64,000 nucleotides of DNA, taken from the NCBI GenBank assembly GCA_020348385.1, contig CP070750.1:2241993-2305992 (forward strand), given 5' to 3'. This DNA is from Candidatus Aminicenantota bacterium. GTDB lineage: Bacteria; Acidobacteriota; Aminicenantia; Aminicenantales; Aminicenantaceae. Below are positions 53,248-62,619 of this stretch, piece after piece (position 1 is the first letter of the stretch; every line of letters begins with the position of its first letter). The notes beneath the pieces were generated by a model. The model was not told the origin of the DNA, made no database searches, and worked only from the letters and a program-made list of their open reading frames with translations. The translations under genes and the position numbers were made by a program.

Positions 53248-55800
53248 ATGGAAATGATTGAGTGGAATGACCTGGAAGACATTCTTCAAAAAGTGGAAAA
53301 ACCTGGTCGTTATTTGGGAGGAGAATGGAATTCTGTGAAAAAAAAACCAGATTGTGTCGATGTGAAGGTTGCCCTGGCCTTTCCCGATGTGTATGAAGTT
53401 GGGATGTCCTATCTCGGCCAAAAAATTCTCTATCAGATCCTTAATTCTCATCCTCGCATCCTAGCCGAGAGAGTATTCGCGCCTTGGTGGGATTTGGAGC
53501 GGGAGCTGAGAGCCAAGAGAATTCCACTTTTTTCATTGGAAAACAGGATTCCCCTCGAGCGATTCGACATTATCGGCTTTTCTCTTTTGTATGAACTCAA
53601 TTATACCAATGTCCTGAACATGCTTGACCTAGGACGTATTCCGCTTTTCTCTGATAGAAGAAGTCTTGAACATCCTCTAGTTATTTCAGGAGGACCTGCT
53701 GTGTTCAACCCAGAGCCAGTGGCCGATTATTGTGATCTTTTTGTGATCGGAGATGGGGAAGAGGTTTTTTTGGAGGTCATTCAGAGTTACATGGCCTTGA
53801 AAGAAAAAACAGAGCATAAGGCTGATATTCTAGGTGAACTGGCAAAAATCAAGGGAGTTTATGTGCCATCTCTGTACGAATCCTATCAGCCGAAAAATAC
53901 TCATCTATTGGCTGTCAAACCAAAGCATAACATGCCCGCCAAGATAAAAAAAAAGATTCTGGTTCCTTTCCAAAAGGCTCCGTTTCCAGAAGAGATTATC
54001 GTTCCCCATATCCAAGTGATATTTGATCGGATAGCATGGGAAGTGGCCAGAGGATGCCCCCAGAAATGCAGATTTTGTCAAGCCTTAAGCATTTATTTCC
54101 CCCCCCGTGTGAAGTCCCCGTCCTCTGTGATCAAAGGCATCTTGAACAGCTTGCGTTCTACGGGGTATGATTCTGTATCGCTAGCATCTCTTTCTGTTAG
54201 CGATTACCCCTACCTAGAAGCAATCATACGGTCATTGATGGAGGAACTGGAAAAGCAAAATGTTTCCCTCTCTCTCTCTTCTCTCCGCCCCAAAGGATTG
54301 ACATCTGACGTTGTGGCAAACATTGTCAGAGTGAGAAAGACTGGATTTACCCTAGTTCCCGAAGCCGGCACAGAGAGGTTGCGAAATGTTATCAACAAGT
54401 GTCTCAAAAATGATGAAATAGAGGCGGCGGCGGAAAATGCTTTTTCAAAAGGATGGAAACGGCTGAAGCTTTATTTCATGATCGGTCTTCCCTCGGAAAC
54501 GGATGAGGATCTTATGGGAATCGTGAGGACGGTTAAAGAAGTGCGCCGCATTGGAAAAAAACTTTTAAAAAGATCTCCTCTGATCAATCTCAGCATATCC
54601 TCGTTTATTCCAAAGCCGCATACACCCTTCCAGTGGCTGCGGATGGAGAAAAAGGATGTGTTGCATGAGAAGTTCAGGTTTGTATTGGCGCATTTGAAAG
54701 AATATCCTTCCATAAGATTAAAACGGGATTCACTAGATCGTTCGGTTCTCGAATGTGTCTTCTCCCGAGGGGATAGGAGATTGAATCCAGTGTTGCACAA
54801 CGCTTGGAAATGCGGAGCACGGTTTGATAGCTGGGATGATGTGTTTAAGTTCTCGATCTGGGAAAAAGCCTTTGAATCGGAAAACTTGGATTATAGAGAA
54901 TACCTTTCTGAACTCGATAAGGGAAGTATACTTCCTTGGGATCACATCGATACAGGGTTGACGAAAAATCATTTACTTGAAGAACTAGAGCTGGCTTTGG
55001 ACGGAAAATCCAGTCCTCCATGTTCGGAGAGAGAGTGTGCAGCATGTCAGGGATGTTCGTTTATTAAATTGAATCAAGAGAGATTTGATGAAAATGTGAT
55101 AGAAGTTGATGCGGATTCTCCCCCTCTGGGTAAGCGGACGGATGAAGTTCAGAGATATCGGGCATCGTTCCGGAAAATCAATCAAGCGCGGTATTTGTCC
55201 CACATGGATTTGAATAATATAATCCAGCAAGGATTCCGGAGGGCAGGAATTTTAGTTAGCTACTCGCAGGGTTTCCACCCAAAAATGCTGATTTCCCATC
55301 CACCAGCGCTTCCGCTGGGCATGGAAGGCAAAGCCGAATGGGTGGAGTTTAAGTCCCCCTTCGCTTTCTCGGAGGAAGAGTTTATATCGAGGATCAATCC
55401 GTATCTGGTCGAGGGAGTTGAATTTATTGGATTGAGTCGACTGGATAAAACAGAAAGTCCGATGAACAGGAAAACAAAGGCCTTTGTCTATTCTGTTGAT
55501 TTGGGGGATAAAAAAGTTATGGAAGCTGTTAAAAATCTCAACTTGAGCGAAAACGTGTGTGAAAATTATTGGAATCAGGTCAAAAAATGCACGGATGTTT
55601 ATGCTGAAAAGAACAAGGGAGAAACGCTGGAGAAGATTTATGTAGATGAGGCGGATAAGAAGCTCTTTTTGATAATAAAAAATGTCTCCCAAAAAGGAGA
55701 AAAACCTCAAGATATCGTGTCCTCAGTTCTTGGCCTGGAAAATCCTGTTTTTGCGATGGCTCGTGAACAGTTTCTTTTGGAAATCCAAGCAAAGTCCTGA
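53248..55800 (+). CDS. B12-binding-like radical SAM protein fused to DUF2344 (TIGR03960/TIGR03936 type)
   Basis: An 850-residue protein of two known parts. Residues about 1-610 form a B12-binding-like fold followed by a radical SAM domain with the cluster motif CPQKCRFC in VARGCPQKCRFCQA. Residues about 625-850 are the DUF2344/TIGR03936 domain (YRASFRKINQARYLSHMDL, GFHPKMLISHPPALPLGME). The N-terminal Rossmann part lacks a clear DxHxxG cobalamin histidine. In many bacteria this gene stands beside rng and the rplU-rpmA ribosomal genes, suggesting a role in tRNA/rRNA modification, but none of those are here. Function is not established. AAGGA precedes the ATG. Confidence 0.88.
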   Translation: MEMIEWNDLEDILQKVEKPGRYLGGEWNSVKKKPDCVDVKVALAFPDVYEVGMSYLGQKILYQILNSHPRILAERVFAPWWDLERELRAKRIPLFSLENRIPLERFDIIGFSLLYELNYTNVLNMLDLGRIPLFSDRRSLEHPLVISGGPAVFNPEPVADYCDLFVIGDGEEVFLEVIQSYMALKEKTEHKADILGELAKIKGVYVPSLYESYQPKNTHLLAVKPKHNMPAKIKKKILVPFQKAPFPEEIIVPHIQVIFDRIAWEVARGCPQKCRFCQALSIYFPPRVKSPSSVIKGILNSLRSTGYDSVSLASLSVSDYPYLEAIIRSLMEELEKQNVSLSLSSLRPKGLTSDVVANIVRVRKTGFTLVPEAGTERLRNVINKCLKNDEIEAAAENAFSKGWKRLKLYFMIGLPSETDEDLMGIVRTVKEVRRIGKKLLKRSPLINLSISSFIPKPHTPFQWLRMEKKDVLHEKFRFVLAHLKEYPSIRLKRDSLDRSVLECVFSRGDRRLNPVLHNAWKCGARFDSWDDVFKFSIWEKAFESENLDYREYLSELDKGSILPWDHIDTGLTKNHLLEELELALDGKSSPPCSERECAACQGCSFIKLNQERFDENVIEVDADSPPLGKRTDEVQRYRASFRKINQARYLSHMDLNNIIQQGFRRAGILVSYSQGFHPKMLISHPPALPLGMEGKAEWVEFKSPFAFSEEEFISRINPYLVEGVEFIGLSRLDKTESPMNRKTKAFVYSVDLGDKKVMEAVKNLNLSENVCENYWNQVKKCTDVYAEKNKGETLEKIYVDEADKKLFLIIKNVSQKGEKPQDIVSSVLGLENPVFAMAREQFLLEIQAKS

Positions 55801-55808
55801 GGACGTAA

Positions 55809-55837
55809 TTGACAGGATGATAAGTTTGCAGTATAAG
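55809..55837 (+). promoter_or_regulatory. Promoter of the acyl-CoA dehydrogenase gene
   Basis: Perfect TTGACA (55809-55814), 17-nt spacer, TATAAG (55832-55837), giving a leader of about 50 nt with AGGAGG before the GTG at 55895. Confidence 0.6.
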
Positions 55838-55894
55838 ATTTTTTGGTAATAATGGCGCATGAATTATTGTCTATAATAGATACAGGAGGAAAGA

Positions 55895-57046
55895 GTGATT
55901 GATTTTAGCCTAACCGAAGAGCAGATCGCCCTTCAAGAGATGAGTCGAGAGTTTGCCGAAAAGGAAATGAAACCCAATGCATCAAAGTATGATAAAGGTG
56001 ATGAGTTTTCCGAAGACGTGATGAAAAAGGCGTTTGAAGTGGGTTTCCTTACATGCACGATCCCCAAAGAATATGGAGGAGGAGGTCTTTCCGATGTGGA
56101 TACTGTTATCATTAGCGAAGAGTTGGCTGCAGGATGCGCAGGGATGTACACCACCATGATGGTCAATGCTTTGGCTTACACTCCGATCATTCGTTTCGGA
56201 ACCGATGAACAAAAGAAAAAATATCTCACTCCCCATACAGAAAAAATGTCTTTTGCTGCTTTCTGTCTGACTGAGAGGGAAGCTGGCTCGGATGCAGGAT
56301 CTTTGAAAACAAAAGCCATAAAACAGGGCGATGAATACATCATCAATGGATCCAAGTGTTTTATCTCCAATGGGGGCATCGCCGACATTTATTCGGTATT
56401 TGCCCTAACAGATCCGGGGAAGGGAGCTCGTGGGATGAGTGCTTTTATCGTGTCTCGAGAGACTCCCGGAATTATCATAGGGAAGGAAGAGGACAAAATG
56501 GGTCATCGGGCCTCGAACACGGTTGAGCTTTTTTTCGAGGATGTTAGGGTTCCTGCCGAAAATCTTCTTGCCAAAGAAGGCATGGGATTCATCATTGCCA
56601 TGCGGACACTGGACCATACTCGGGCTCCTGTAGGAGCGGCTGGCGTGGGAGTTGCCAGAGCGGCGATGGAATATGCCATAGAGTATGCCAAAACAAGAAT
56701 CCAGTTCGGCAAGCCCGTGGCTCTGTATCAGAACACTTCTTTCAAGATCGCTCAAATGGCCACTGAAATAGATGCAGCCCGTCAGCTTGTATGGCGTGCG
56801 GCATGGATGATGGATCAGGGAAAGCCTTGCGGAAAAGAGTCTGCTATGGCCAAGATGTACGGTTCGGATATAGCCATGAAGGTGACAACAGAAGCCCTGC
56901 AGATTTTTGGCGGATACGGATACATGAAGGACTATCCGATGGAAAAGCTGATGAGGGATGCCAAGCTGCTGCAGATTTACGAAGGCACAAACGAAATCCA
57001 GAGACTGGTTATCTCCAGGGAGGTAATAGGCCCCATCAAAAAATAG
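55895..57046 (+). CDS. Acyl-CoA dehydrogenase
   Basis: A 383-residue FAD enzyme that introduces the alpha-beta double bond in acyl-CoA. Family signatures CLTEREAGSDAGSLKT and the C-terminal QIYEGTNEIQRLVISRE are present, the latter with the catalytic glutamate in YEGT. The short/medium-chain or branched-chain (butyryl-, isovaleryl-CoA) type fits the length. A GTG start follows AGGAGG. No electron-transfer flavoprotein genes are adjacent. It may link amino-acid breakdown to the CoA ligase at the left edge. Confidence 0.94.
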   Translation: MIDFSLTEEQIALQEMSREFAEKEMKPNASKYDKGDEFSEDVMKKAFEVGFLTCTIPKEYGGGGLSDVDTVIISEELAAGCAGMYTTMMVNALAYTPIIRFGTDEQKKKYLTPHTEKMSFAAFCLTEREAGSDAGSLKTKAIKQGDEYIINGSKCFISNGGIADIYSVFALTDPGKGARGMSAFIVSRETPGIIIGKEEDKMGHRASNTVELFFEDVRVPAENLLAKEGMGFIIAMRTLDHTRAPVGAAGVGVARAAMEYAIEYAKTRIQFGKPVALYQNTSFKIAQMATEIDAARQLVWRAAWMMDQGKPCGKESAMAKMYGSDIAMKVTTEALQIFGGYGYMKDYPMEKLMRDAKLLQIYEGTNEIQRLVISREVIGPIKK

Positions 57047-57146
57047 TAAAGGATCTCTTCTCTTTTCCTTGAAGGCATCATTAATCCTTCCCACTACAAA
57101 ATAAGCAGGCTATTCTTCGGTGTAAAAATTGACCTGAGAAGTTTGT

Positions 57147-57168
57147 GTAGGGTGGGTCGAGGTGGGTT
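57147..57168 (+). repeat. G-rich dispersed intergenic element, degenerate copy 4
   Basis: GTAGGGTGGGTCGAGGTGGG lies in the gap between the convergent acyl-CoA dehydrogenase and exbD genes. The TTGGC part of the core is changed to TCGAG. Confidence 0.45.
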
Positions 57169-57240
57169 TACCTAGGGGAAGCGGATAAAAATTCATTAAG
57201 GAAAATCAGAAAGAATCAAAAATTAAAGATGGATGGCTTC

Positions 57241-57639
57241 TTACGGAATATCTTCTTCTGTGAAATATTCGGGGATGATGCCCAATACTTCTACGCCGGC
57301 TCCTTTTGCCAAATCGAGGAGTTCGATAATCTTATAGTAAGAAAGTCTGGCGTCGGCTCTGATGAACGCGGTCTTGTCTTGACGTGTGGCATATATTCGT
57401 CTGAGTTCGTCTCCTACATCAGCGATGGTCCATTGGATCTTATTGATATCCACTCGATCACCTGAGTATAGAGTCAGCACGATCAGACTCCCCGGAGTTG
57501 AGCTTGCATCTTGGGTTGTTTCAGGGAGTTTAATATCGAATCCCTTTTGAACGGTGGGAGTAAGAACCATGAAGATGATTAGGAGAACTAATAGAACATC
57601 ACATAAGGGGACCACATTGGGCTCAGCATTTGCAGACAT
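57241..57639 (-). CDS. ExbD/TolR-family biopolymer transport protein
   Basis: A 132-residue protein with an N-terminal transmembrane helix that carries the essential aspartate (VPLCDVLLVLLIIFMV) and a periplasmic domain with the YYKIIELLDLAKGAGVEVLGI block. ExbD/TolR couples proton flow through ExbB/TolQ to TonB or TolA. No exbB or tolQ lies nearby, so the partner must be elsewhere. AGGAGG precedes the ATG; a longer open frame upstream crosses the promoter and is rejected. Confidence 0.9.
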   Translation of the reverse strand: MSANAEPNVVPLCDVLLVLLIIFMVLTPTVQKGFDIKLPETTQDASSTPGSLIVLTLYSGDRVDINKIQWTIADVGDELRRIYATRQDKTAFIRADARLSYYKIIELLDLAKGAGVEVLGIIPEYFTEEDIP

Positions 57640-57675
57640 TACTTCCTCCTTGTATTCTCCGTTCGATAGCCAATC

Positions 57676-57705
57676 ATTGTATGACAATCCCCAAGGGTTT
57701 GTCAA
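57676..57705 (-). promoter_or_regulatory. exbD promoter
   Basis: Minus-strand TTGACA (57700-57705), 18-nt spacer, TACAAT (57676-57681), about 37 nt before the exbD ATG. Confidence 0.6.
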
Positions 57706-57724
57706 CGTTAAAAAATGAGGGAAA

Positions 57725-57753
57725 TTGATTTTTTTTGCTTGGAAAGGTATATT
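57725..57753 (+). promoter_or_regulatory. Promoter of the TIGR04076 gene
   Basis: TTGATT (57725-57730), 17-nt spacer, TATATT (57748-57753), with GAGGAGG just before the ATG at 57779. Divergent from the exbD promoter. Confidence 0.55.
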
Positions 57754-57778
57754 GTTGACATAATAAAGAGGAGGAAAA

Positions 57779-58048
57779 ATGAAGGAACTTAGGGTCGAAG
57801 TCATGGAGATAAAAGAAAGGTGTGGAGCTAGGCACAGAGTCGGAGATTATTTTTTTATTCGAGGAGAAGGAACCATCGAAGTACCTACAGAAAAAAGAGT
57901 ATGCCTGTATGCTTTGAACAGCCTTTTTCCTTTCCTGACCGCCAAACAAAGAGAGGATGAACTCCCGCATGATGATTGGATTGCAGAGACAGAAACACTA
58001 TGCTGCCCTGATCCCAAGGGAGTTGTATTCAAAGTCAGCCGGATCTAG
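57779..58048 (+). CDS. TIGR04076 family small protein
   Basis: An 89-residue protein matching the TIGR04076 family: conserved cysteine in IKERCGARHRVGD, the central CLYALNSLFPFL block, and the C-terminal CCPDPKGVVFKV segment. Four cysteines in a small protein suggest metal or redox chemistry, but family function is unknown; it is common in anaerobes. Its stop overlaps the convergent cstA gene by 4 bp. Confidence 0.85.
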   Translation: MKELRVEVMEIKERCGARHRVGDYFFIRGEGTIEVPTEKRVCLYALNSLFPFLTAKQREDELPHDDWIAETETLCCPDPKGVVFKVSRI

Positions 58049-59703
58049 CTTCTGGTCTTTATGCCGAATAGTATATGGCGAGCTTCATAGACTATAACAA
58101 GAGCCAGTCCGATCAACAAAACACTGACACCGGCCAATAAAAAGCTTCCGTCCTTGAAGAATTTTGTCCCCTGATAAAAAAGAGCTGCCAGGGTTGTTAA
58201 GAGCATGAAATAGGCTGGATAGAGGGTGTACTTCTTAGGTCTTTTGATGGCCACGAGATAGGAAGAAACCACGATCAAAGCCAATGCGGCTACCAGTTGG
58301 TTCGAGGCTCCAAAAACCGGCCATATGGCTTTATAGCCCTCGGTAGCTCCCATTATTGCGGCAAAAAAGAGAATGATCGAAGAGGATGCCCATCTGTTTT
58401 TAAATATGGAGGCTTTTTTTCCCAACAACTCGGAGAATATGAGTCGGCCGAGTCTCGTTCCAGTATCGAGAGTTGTGAGAACGAATGCATTCAGCATAAC
58501 CATCCCAAAGAAAGAACCGATGGCCAGGGTGATACCGGGAAGAGATGAGATTATCCTTCCATAGCCTGTTGCAAAGGTCTTGATTGGATCTCCCACGGTT
58601 GTCATTAGGTATTGGAAGCCGAATTGGCTTTTTGTCCCTGAAGGATCCCATGTCAACACTCCGGCTGCAATGAATATGACAAGGCCAGCTAGAACTGCCT
58701 CTGTGACCATCCCGCCGTATCCGATCAACTTTCCTGAGGATTCATCTGGAAGCTGTTTGGATGTCGTGCCCCCTGCCACGATCGAGTGAAAACCAGAAAT
58801 AGCCCCGCAGGCAATTATGACAAATAACATCGGCCAAAGAGGGCCCCCGTCACTCTTGAAAGAGATAAAAGCAGGAGCATGAATAGAAGGTTGAAACACG
58901 ATAAGCCCGAGATATCCCAATCCTAGACCGAAGAAAAGGATCCACATACTGATATAATCCCGTGGCTGGAGGAGGAACCAAACAGGGAGGGATGATGCGA
59001 ACAAGCTGTATATTATCAGGATAAAAAACCAAAAATTTTGGCTAGACATGCCTAATACCTTTGCCGGAAGTTCCACAGGCATAAGCTCTCCTAAATAGAT
59101 CAGGAGAAACAGAATGATGACTGCAATAACGGTGGCCGCTGGAATGGGAATCCCTTTTTTATAAATCAACCAACCAAAAATCATGGCTAAAAAGACCAGC
59201 CCGAATGTGGGGATCACGATTTCCGGTTGAGATACCAAAGTCCGAGAGGCCACAACAGCGAATACCGCGATGACCAGGGCCAATGCGAACCAAAGGAAAA
59301 CAGAAAAAATGATTTTTGTTCTCATACCCAGAGTATTTTCTGAAATGTCCCCCAATGACTTGCCCTTGTTTTGAACAGAGGTCATAAGCGATGTATAGTC
59401 GTGAACGGCCCCGAGAAAAACACTCCCCAAAGCCACCCAGAGCAGAGCTCCTAACCAACCGAAATACAATACACCCAGCAATGGCCCTAAGATTGGACCG
59501 GCTCCAGCTATCGAGGAAAAATGGTGGCCGAAAAGGAGAGGCTTTTTTGCCGGAGAGTAGTCGATCCCATCATTCATTTCCTGCGCTGGAGTCGGACGGG
59601 TTTTGTCGATCTGAAGGACTTTTTTTTCTATAAAACTCCCGTAAACCTTGTATCCCAGGAATAGCCAAAGGATGAGAATAAAGGCGATGATCAGGATGTT
59701 CAT
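58045..59703 (-). CDS. cstA: Carbon starvation protein CstA-family transporter
   Basis: A 552-residue membrane protein with about 15 helices. Family blocks HHFSSIAGAGPILGPLLGV near residue 60 and SGFHSIVAGGTTSKQL in the middle are clear. It is shorter than E. coli CstA (about 700), as in many anaerobes. In E. coli CstA imports pyruvate and has been tied to peptide uptake. It starts 1 bp after the stop of an OPT peptide transporter, so the two are made together, supporting a shared peptide or short-acid uptake role. Confidence 0.92.
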   Translation of the reverse strand: MNILIIAFILILWLFLGYKVYGSFIEKKVLQIDKTRPTPAQEMNDGIDYSPAKKPLLFGHHFSSIAGAGPILGPLLGVLYFGWLGALLWVALGSVFLGAVHDYTSLMTSVQNKGKSLGDISENTLGMRTKIIFSVFLWFALALVIAVFAVVASRTLVSQPEIVIPTFGLVFLAMIFGWLIYKKGIPIPAATVIAVIILFLLIYLGELMPVELPAKVLGMSSQNFWFFILIIYSLFASSLPVWFLLQPRDYISMWILFFGLGLGYLGLIVFQPSIHAPAFISFKSDGGPLWPMLFVIIACGAISGFHSIVAGGTTSKQLPDESSGKLIGYGGMVTEAVLAGLVIFIAAGVLTWDPSGTKSQFGFQYLMTTVGDPIKTFATGYGRIISSLPGITLAIGSFFGMVMLNAFVLTTLDTGTRLGRLIFSELLGKKASIFKNRWASSSIILFFAAIMGATEGYKAIWPVFGASNQLVAALALIVVSSYLVAIKRPKKYTLYPAYFMLLTTLAALFYQGTKFFKDGSFLLAGVSVLLIGLALVIVYEARHILFGIKTRS

Positions 59704-59704
59704 A

Positions 59705-61612
59705 TCAATTTTTTCTCGATTTGTAGAATATAAATGCTACCATACCGAGAAACGCGGCCAATGCGATAAAATCACCCACATTGCCAGGCCATACAAGGCC
59801 TATTCCTTCTGGCTGGGCTTTTTTGAAAAATGCATATGCGGCGACACCGACCATGGCGATCCCTTCCCCGGCTATGAATCCCGATCCGAGAAGAACGCCT
59901 TTTTCTCCTTTTTTTATCTTGAGTTCTTTATCATCGCCCGCTCTTTTCTCGATAAAGTAACGTGTAAGGCCTCCCACATATATCGGTGTCATTGTGGATA
60001 GGGGAAGGTATATACCCACAGCAAATGGGAGAGAGGGCACTCCAAGCAACTCTGCTACTATGGCGAATGACCCTCCTATCATAACCAATCCCCAAGGAAG
60101 ATTTCCTCCAAGTACGCCCTCGATCACGGTCTTCATCAAGGTAGCTTGAGGTGCGGCCAGGGCTTCTGAACCGAATGTAAAGGCTTCTCCAAGTAGCCAG
60201 ACAACCGCCGCGATAGCAAAAGCGGAAGTGATGACGCCGATCAATTCTGACGCCTGTTGTCTTCTGGGGGTAGCACCTATGATGTAGCCGGCTTTGAGGT
60301 CTTGCGAGATATCTCCGGCGATTGATGCGGACACAGCAACAACCGTGCCTATGGTTAGGGCGGTGGCTTGGCCGATAGCATCTGTCCATCCCAATGCATA
60401 AAACAGCAAGCTGGTTCCGAGGAGGGTCACGATAGTCATACCAGAGGTGGGATTGGATGTGACTCCCACCATGCCCACGATGCGTGAAGAAACCGTCACG
60501 AAACAAAAGCCAAAGATGGCGATACAGACAGCTGCAATCATTCTTATAAGAATGGATGTGTCCATACCGAGGGTTTGGGGTGAGAGGACGAGGATGACGA
60601 TGACAGCAAGAACACCGATCCCCAGCACGGTAATTGGAAGGTCTGTTTGGGTCCTTTTTTTCTGGACCTGGGTGTTGTCCTTTTTGAGACTGACATCTTT
60701 GATTCCCATTTTAAGAGCATTGTACATGGTGGGAATGGATTTAATGACCGTGATGATTCCGGCCACAGCCACAGCACCCGCCCCTATCACCCTGATGTAT
60801 TTATCCCAGATCTGTTCTGGTGACATCTCGGTTATCGGAAGAATTTTTTCGGGAAAAAGCGGGATATTCAGATTTTCCCCAAAATAAGCAATCATAGGAA
60901 TTACACCAAGCCAAGATAGAAGCCCTCCGGCCACCATGATAGCAGCAATGCGGGGGCCCAATATATATCCCACACCTAGCAACGCCGGCATGGGCTCTCC
61001 CCCTAATTTGGCTTTTTTCAACACGGGGAGGTTGATGTGGATTTTTTCCGGCCATATATGTAAAAACCGGACACAAGTTGTGTAAACCGCTGCTATTCCC
61101 AGGCCGATGAATATATTTTTGGCCTTCGCTCCACCTTCTTCAGCTGAAATAAGAACCTGCGCAGCAGCAGTGCCTTCCGGATAGGGAAGAACGCCATGCT
61201 CTCTGACGATCAAAGCCCTTCTCAGTGGAATCATAAAAAGGACACCCAGGATACCTCCGAGCAAGGCTAGCGTACCCATTTTGAATATACTTGGATTGAA
61301 TCCCCAGAGGAAAAGAGCGGGGATGGTGAAGATCAATCCTGATGCCAAGGAAGAACTTGCCGATCCCGTCGTTTGCGCAATATTGCTATCTAAAATGGAG
61401 CTTTTTCCCAGGATCGGAGTCAAAACCTTAAAAATGGCCACAGCGATAACGGCCAAAGGGATGGCTGTTGAGATTGTGAGTCCGACGTGCAGTCCCAAGT
61501 AGGCATTGGCTGATCCAAAAATCACACCAAATATGGCTCCGACGATAACTCCTTTGAGCGTCCAATCTTTAAAAGACATTTCTTCGGGAACGTAAGGTTG
61601 AAAATCTGACAT
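59705..61612 (-). CDS. OPT family oligopeptide transporter 2
   Basis: A 635-residue polytopic membrane protein: N-terminal FQPYVPEEMSFKDWTLKG, NAYLGLHVGLTISTAIPLAV, and GDISQDLKAGYIIGATPR. Likely a proton-coupled importer of small peptides. It is a diverged paralogue of the OPT gene at 44.2-46.2 kb. AAGGATAATC precedes the ATG. The stop codon is followed almost at once by the cstA ATG, so translation is coupled. Confidence 0.91.
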   Translation of the reverse strand: MSDFQPYVPEEMSFKDWTLKGVIVGAIFGVIFGSANAYLGLHVGLTISTAIPLAVIAVAIFKVLTPILGKSSILDSNIAQTTGSASSSLASGLIFTIPALFLWGFNPSIFKMGTLALLGGILGVLFMIPLRRALIVREHGVLPYPEGTAAAQVLISAEEGGAKAKNIFIGLGIAAVYTTCVRFLHIWPEKIHINLPVLKKAKLGGEPMPALLGVGYILGPRIAAIMVAGGLLSWLGVIPMIAYFGENLNIPLFPEKILPITEMSPEQIWDKYIRVIGAGAVAVAGIITVIKSIPTMYNALKMGIKDVSLKKDNTQVQKKRTQTDLPITVLGIGVLAVIVILVLSPQTLGMDTSILIRMIAAVCIAIFGFCFVTVSSRIVGMVGVTSNPTSGMTIVTLLGTSLLFYALGWTDAIGQATALTIGTVVAVSASIAGDISQDLKAGYIIGATPRRQQASELIGVITSAFAIAAVVWLLGEAFTFGSEALAAPQATLMKTVIEGVLGGNLPWGLVMIGGSFAIVAELLGVPSLPFAVGIYLPLSTMTPIYVGGLTRYFIEKRAGDDKELKIKKGEKGVLLGSGFIAGEGIAMVGVAAYAFFKKAQPEGIGLVWPGNVGDFIALAAFLGMVAFIFYKSRKN

Positions 61613-61654
61613 ATTGATTATCCTTTTCTGAATTTAAAACACAGGGGAGTCTAT

Positions 61655-61683
61655 CATATAAAAATCCAAAGTTCAAAAATCAA
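61655..61683 (-). promoter_or_regulatory. Promoter of the OPT-cstA operon
   Basis: Minus-strand TTGATT (61678-61683), 17-nt spacer, TATATG (61655-61660), about 42 nt before the ATG. Confidence 0.4.
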
Positions 61684-61712
61684 TCATAAAAATAGAACTC
61701 GCCGTGGCGTTT

Positions 61713-62591
61713 TTAAGAGTGAAGGTTTAATCCCAGTCTTTCCAGGATTAATGGCTGATGGTTCGGGGGATCGGCGGAGAGTTTAAATATTTTTTGACAG
61801 GCTTCCTGCCGGAGCGGATTTTTTTGTCCTTTTGGATGATACACGTCCACAATAGCATCTCCTTTTGCGACCCAGTCACCAGGCTTTTTCGTGAGAAAGA
61901 AACCTATCCCTGGATGAGTAGAGGATAAAAAGGCCCTCAGAGCGTGGAGCTTGTCCAGGACAAAATGGTGGACATATCCTTTTTTGTGAGATGATATTGT
62001 CGTTATTTCTGCAAAATAGGGTTGAGATGAATGAAGCTCTCCTTTGATTATTTTATCCCTCAACCATTTCTTTGCCTCTATCCTTTGATGGGCTTTTTCT
62101 GTCATCATCAGGAAATCCGCCCCGATTTCCAGGGCAAATTTTGTTAAATCTGGAGGCCCTTTTCCCCTGAGTACTTCTTTGGCTTCCATATTTTCAGAAA
62201 AAACACCCACAGCTTTCCCGATGAGATTATCCCCATTGCTAAGGATGATAGAATTGCTGATCTGAAGGCCATCACATAGATCTTGAAGGGATTTGGATAA
62301 AATGCGTGAACGTCTTAAGGTGGGCGTGTTTATCCAACCGTGAATTCTGAGGTCAAAAACGATAATTTTAATATTTGTCTTTTGGAGTTGATTTTTGATT
62401 TCTGTAATAAGTTCGACAGAGAGACCTCTGGGATACGCAAAATTTTTGTAATTGCTGAGGATGAGATCTGATGAAAAGAGTAGGGGAGATAATACAAGCG
62501 GAAGTTTCTCCTCAAAAGATCCGACAGAAAATAATCCCACTTTTTCTGTCCCGCATGGTGTGGGTCTTCTCCAGGGATCTTGGGGAGGCAT
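61713..62591 (-). CDS. Truncated, diverged thymidine/pyrimidine-nucleoside phosphorylase-like protein
   Basis: A 292-residue protein matching only the C-terminal part of thymidine phosphorylase (normally about 430-440 residues). The segment NLIGKAVGVFSENMEAKEVL followed by RGKGPPDLTKFAL aligns with the family, as does the C-terminal FFLTKKPGDWVAKGDAI domain. The N-terminal 150 or so residues, including the phosphate loop and most catalytic residues, are absent, and the family block VMDVKVGSGAFM is replaced by VFDLRIHGWINT. It is intact as a frame, so it may be a non-catalytic derivative rather than a pseudogene. It lies 28 bp after the ACT-domain gene, probably cotranscribed. Confidence 0.65.
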   Translation of the reverse strand: MPPQDPWRRPTPCGTEKVGLFSVGSFEEKLPLVLSPLLFSSDLILSNYKNFAYPRGLSVELITEIKNQLQKTNIKIIVFDLRIHGWINTPTLRRSRILSKSLQDLCDGLQISNSIILSNGDNLIGKAVGVFSENMEAKEVLRGKGPPDLTKFALEIGADFLMMTEKAHQRIEAKKWLRDKIIKGELHSSQPYFAEITTISSHKKGYVHHFVLDKLHALRAFLSSTHPGIGFFLTKKPGDWVAKGDAIVDVYHPKGQKNPLRQEACQKIFKLSADPPNHQPLILERLGLNLHS

Positions 62592-62619
62592 GATTATCCA
62601 GAAACACAGTTTTTTTTGG

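Noticed and set aside
52997..53257. 86-codon open frame before the radical SAM gene
   Set aside because: GTG start without a ribosome site, no recognisable motif, and it runs into the start of the real downstream gene.
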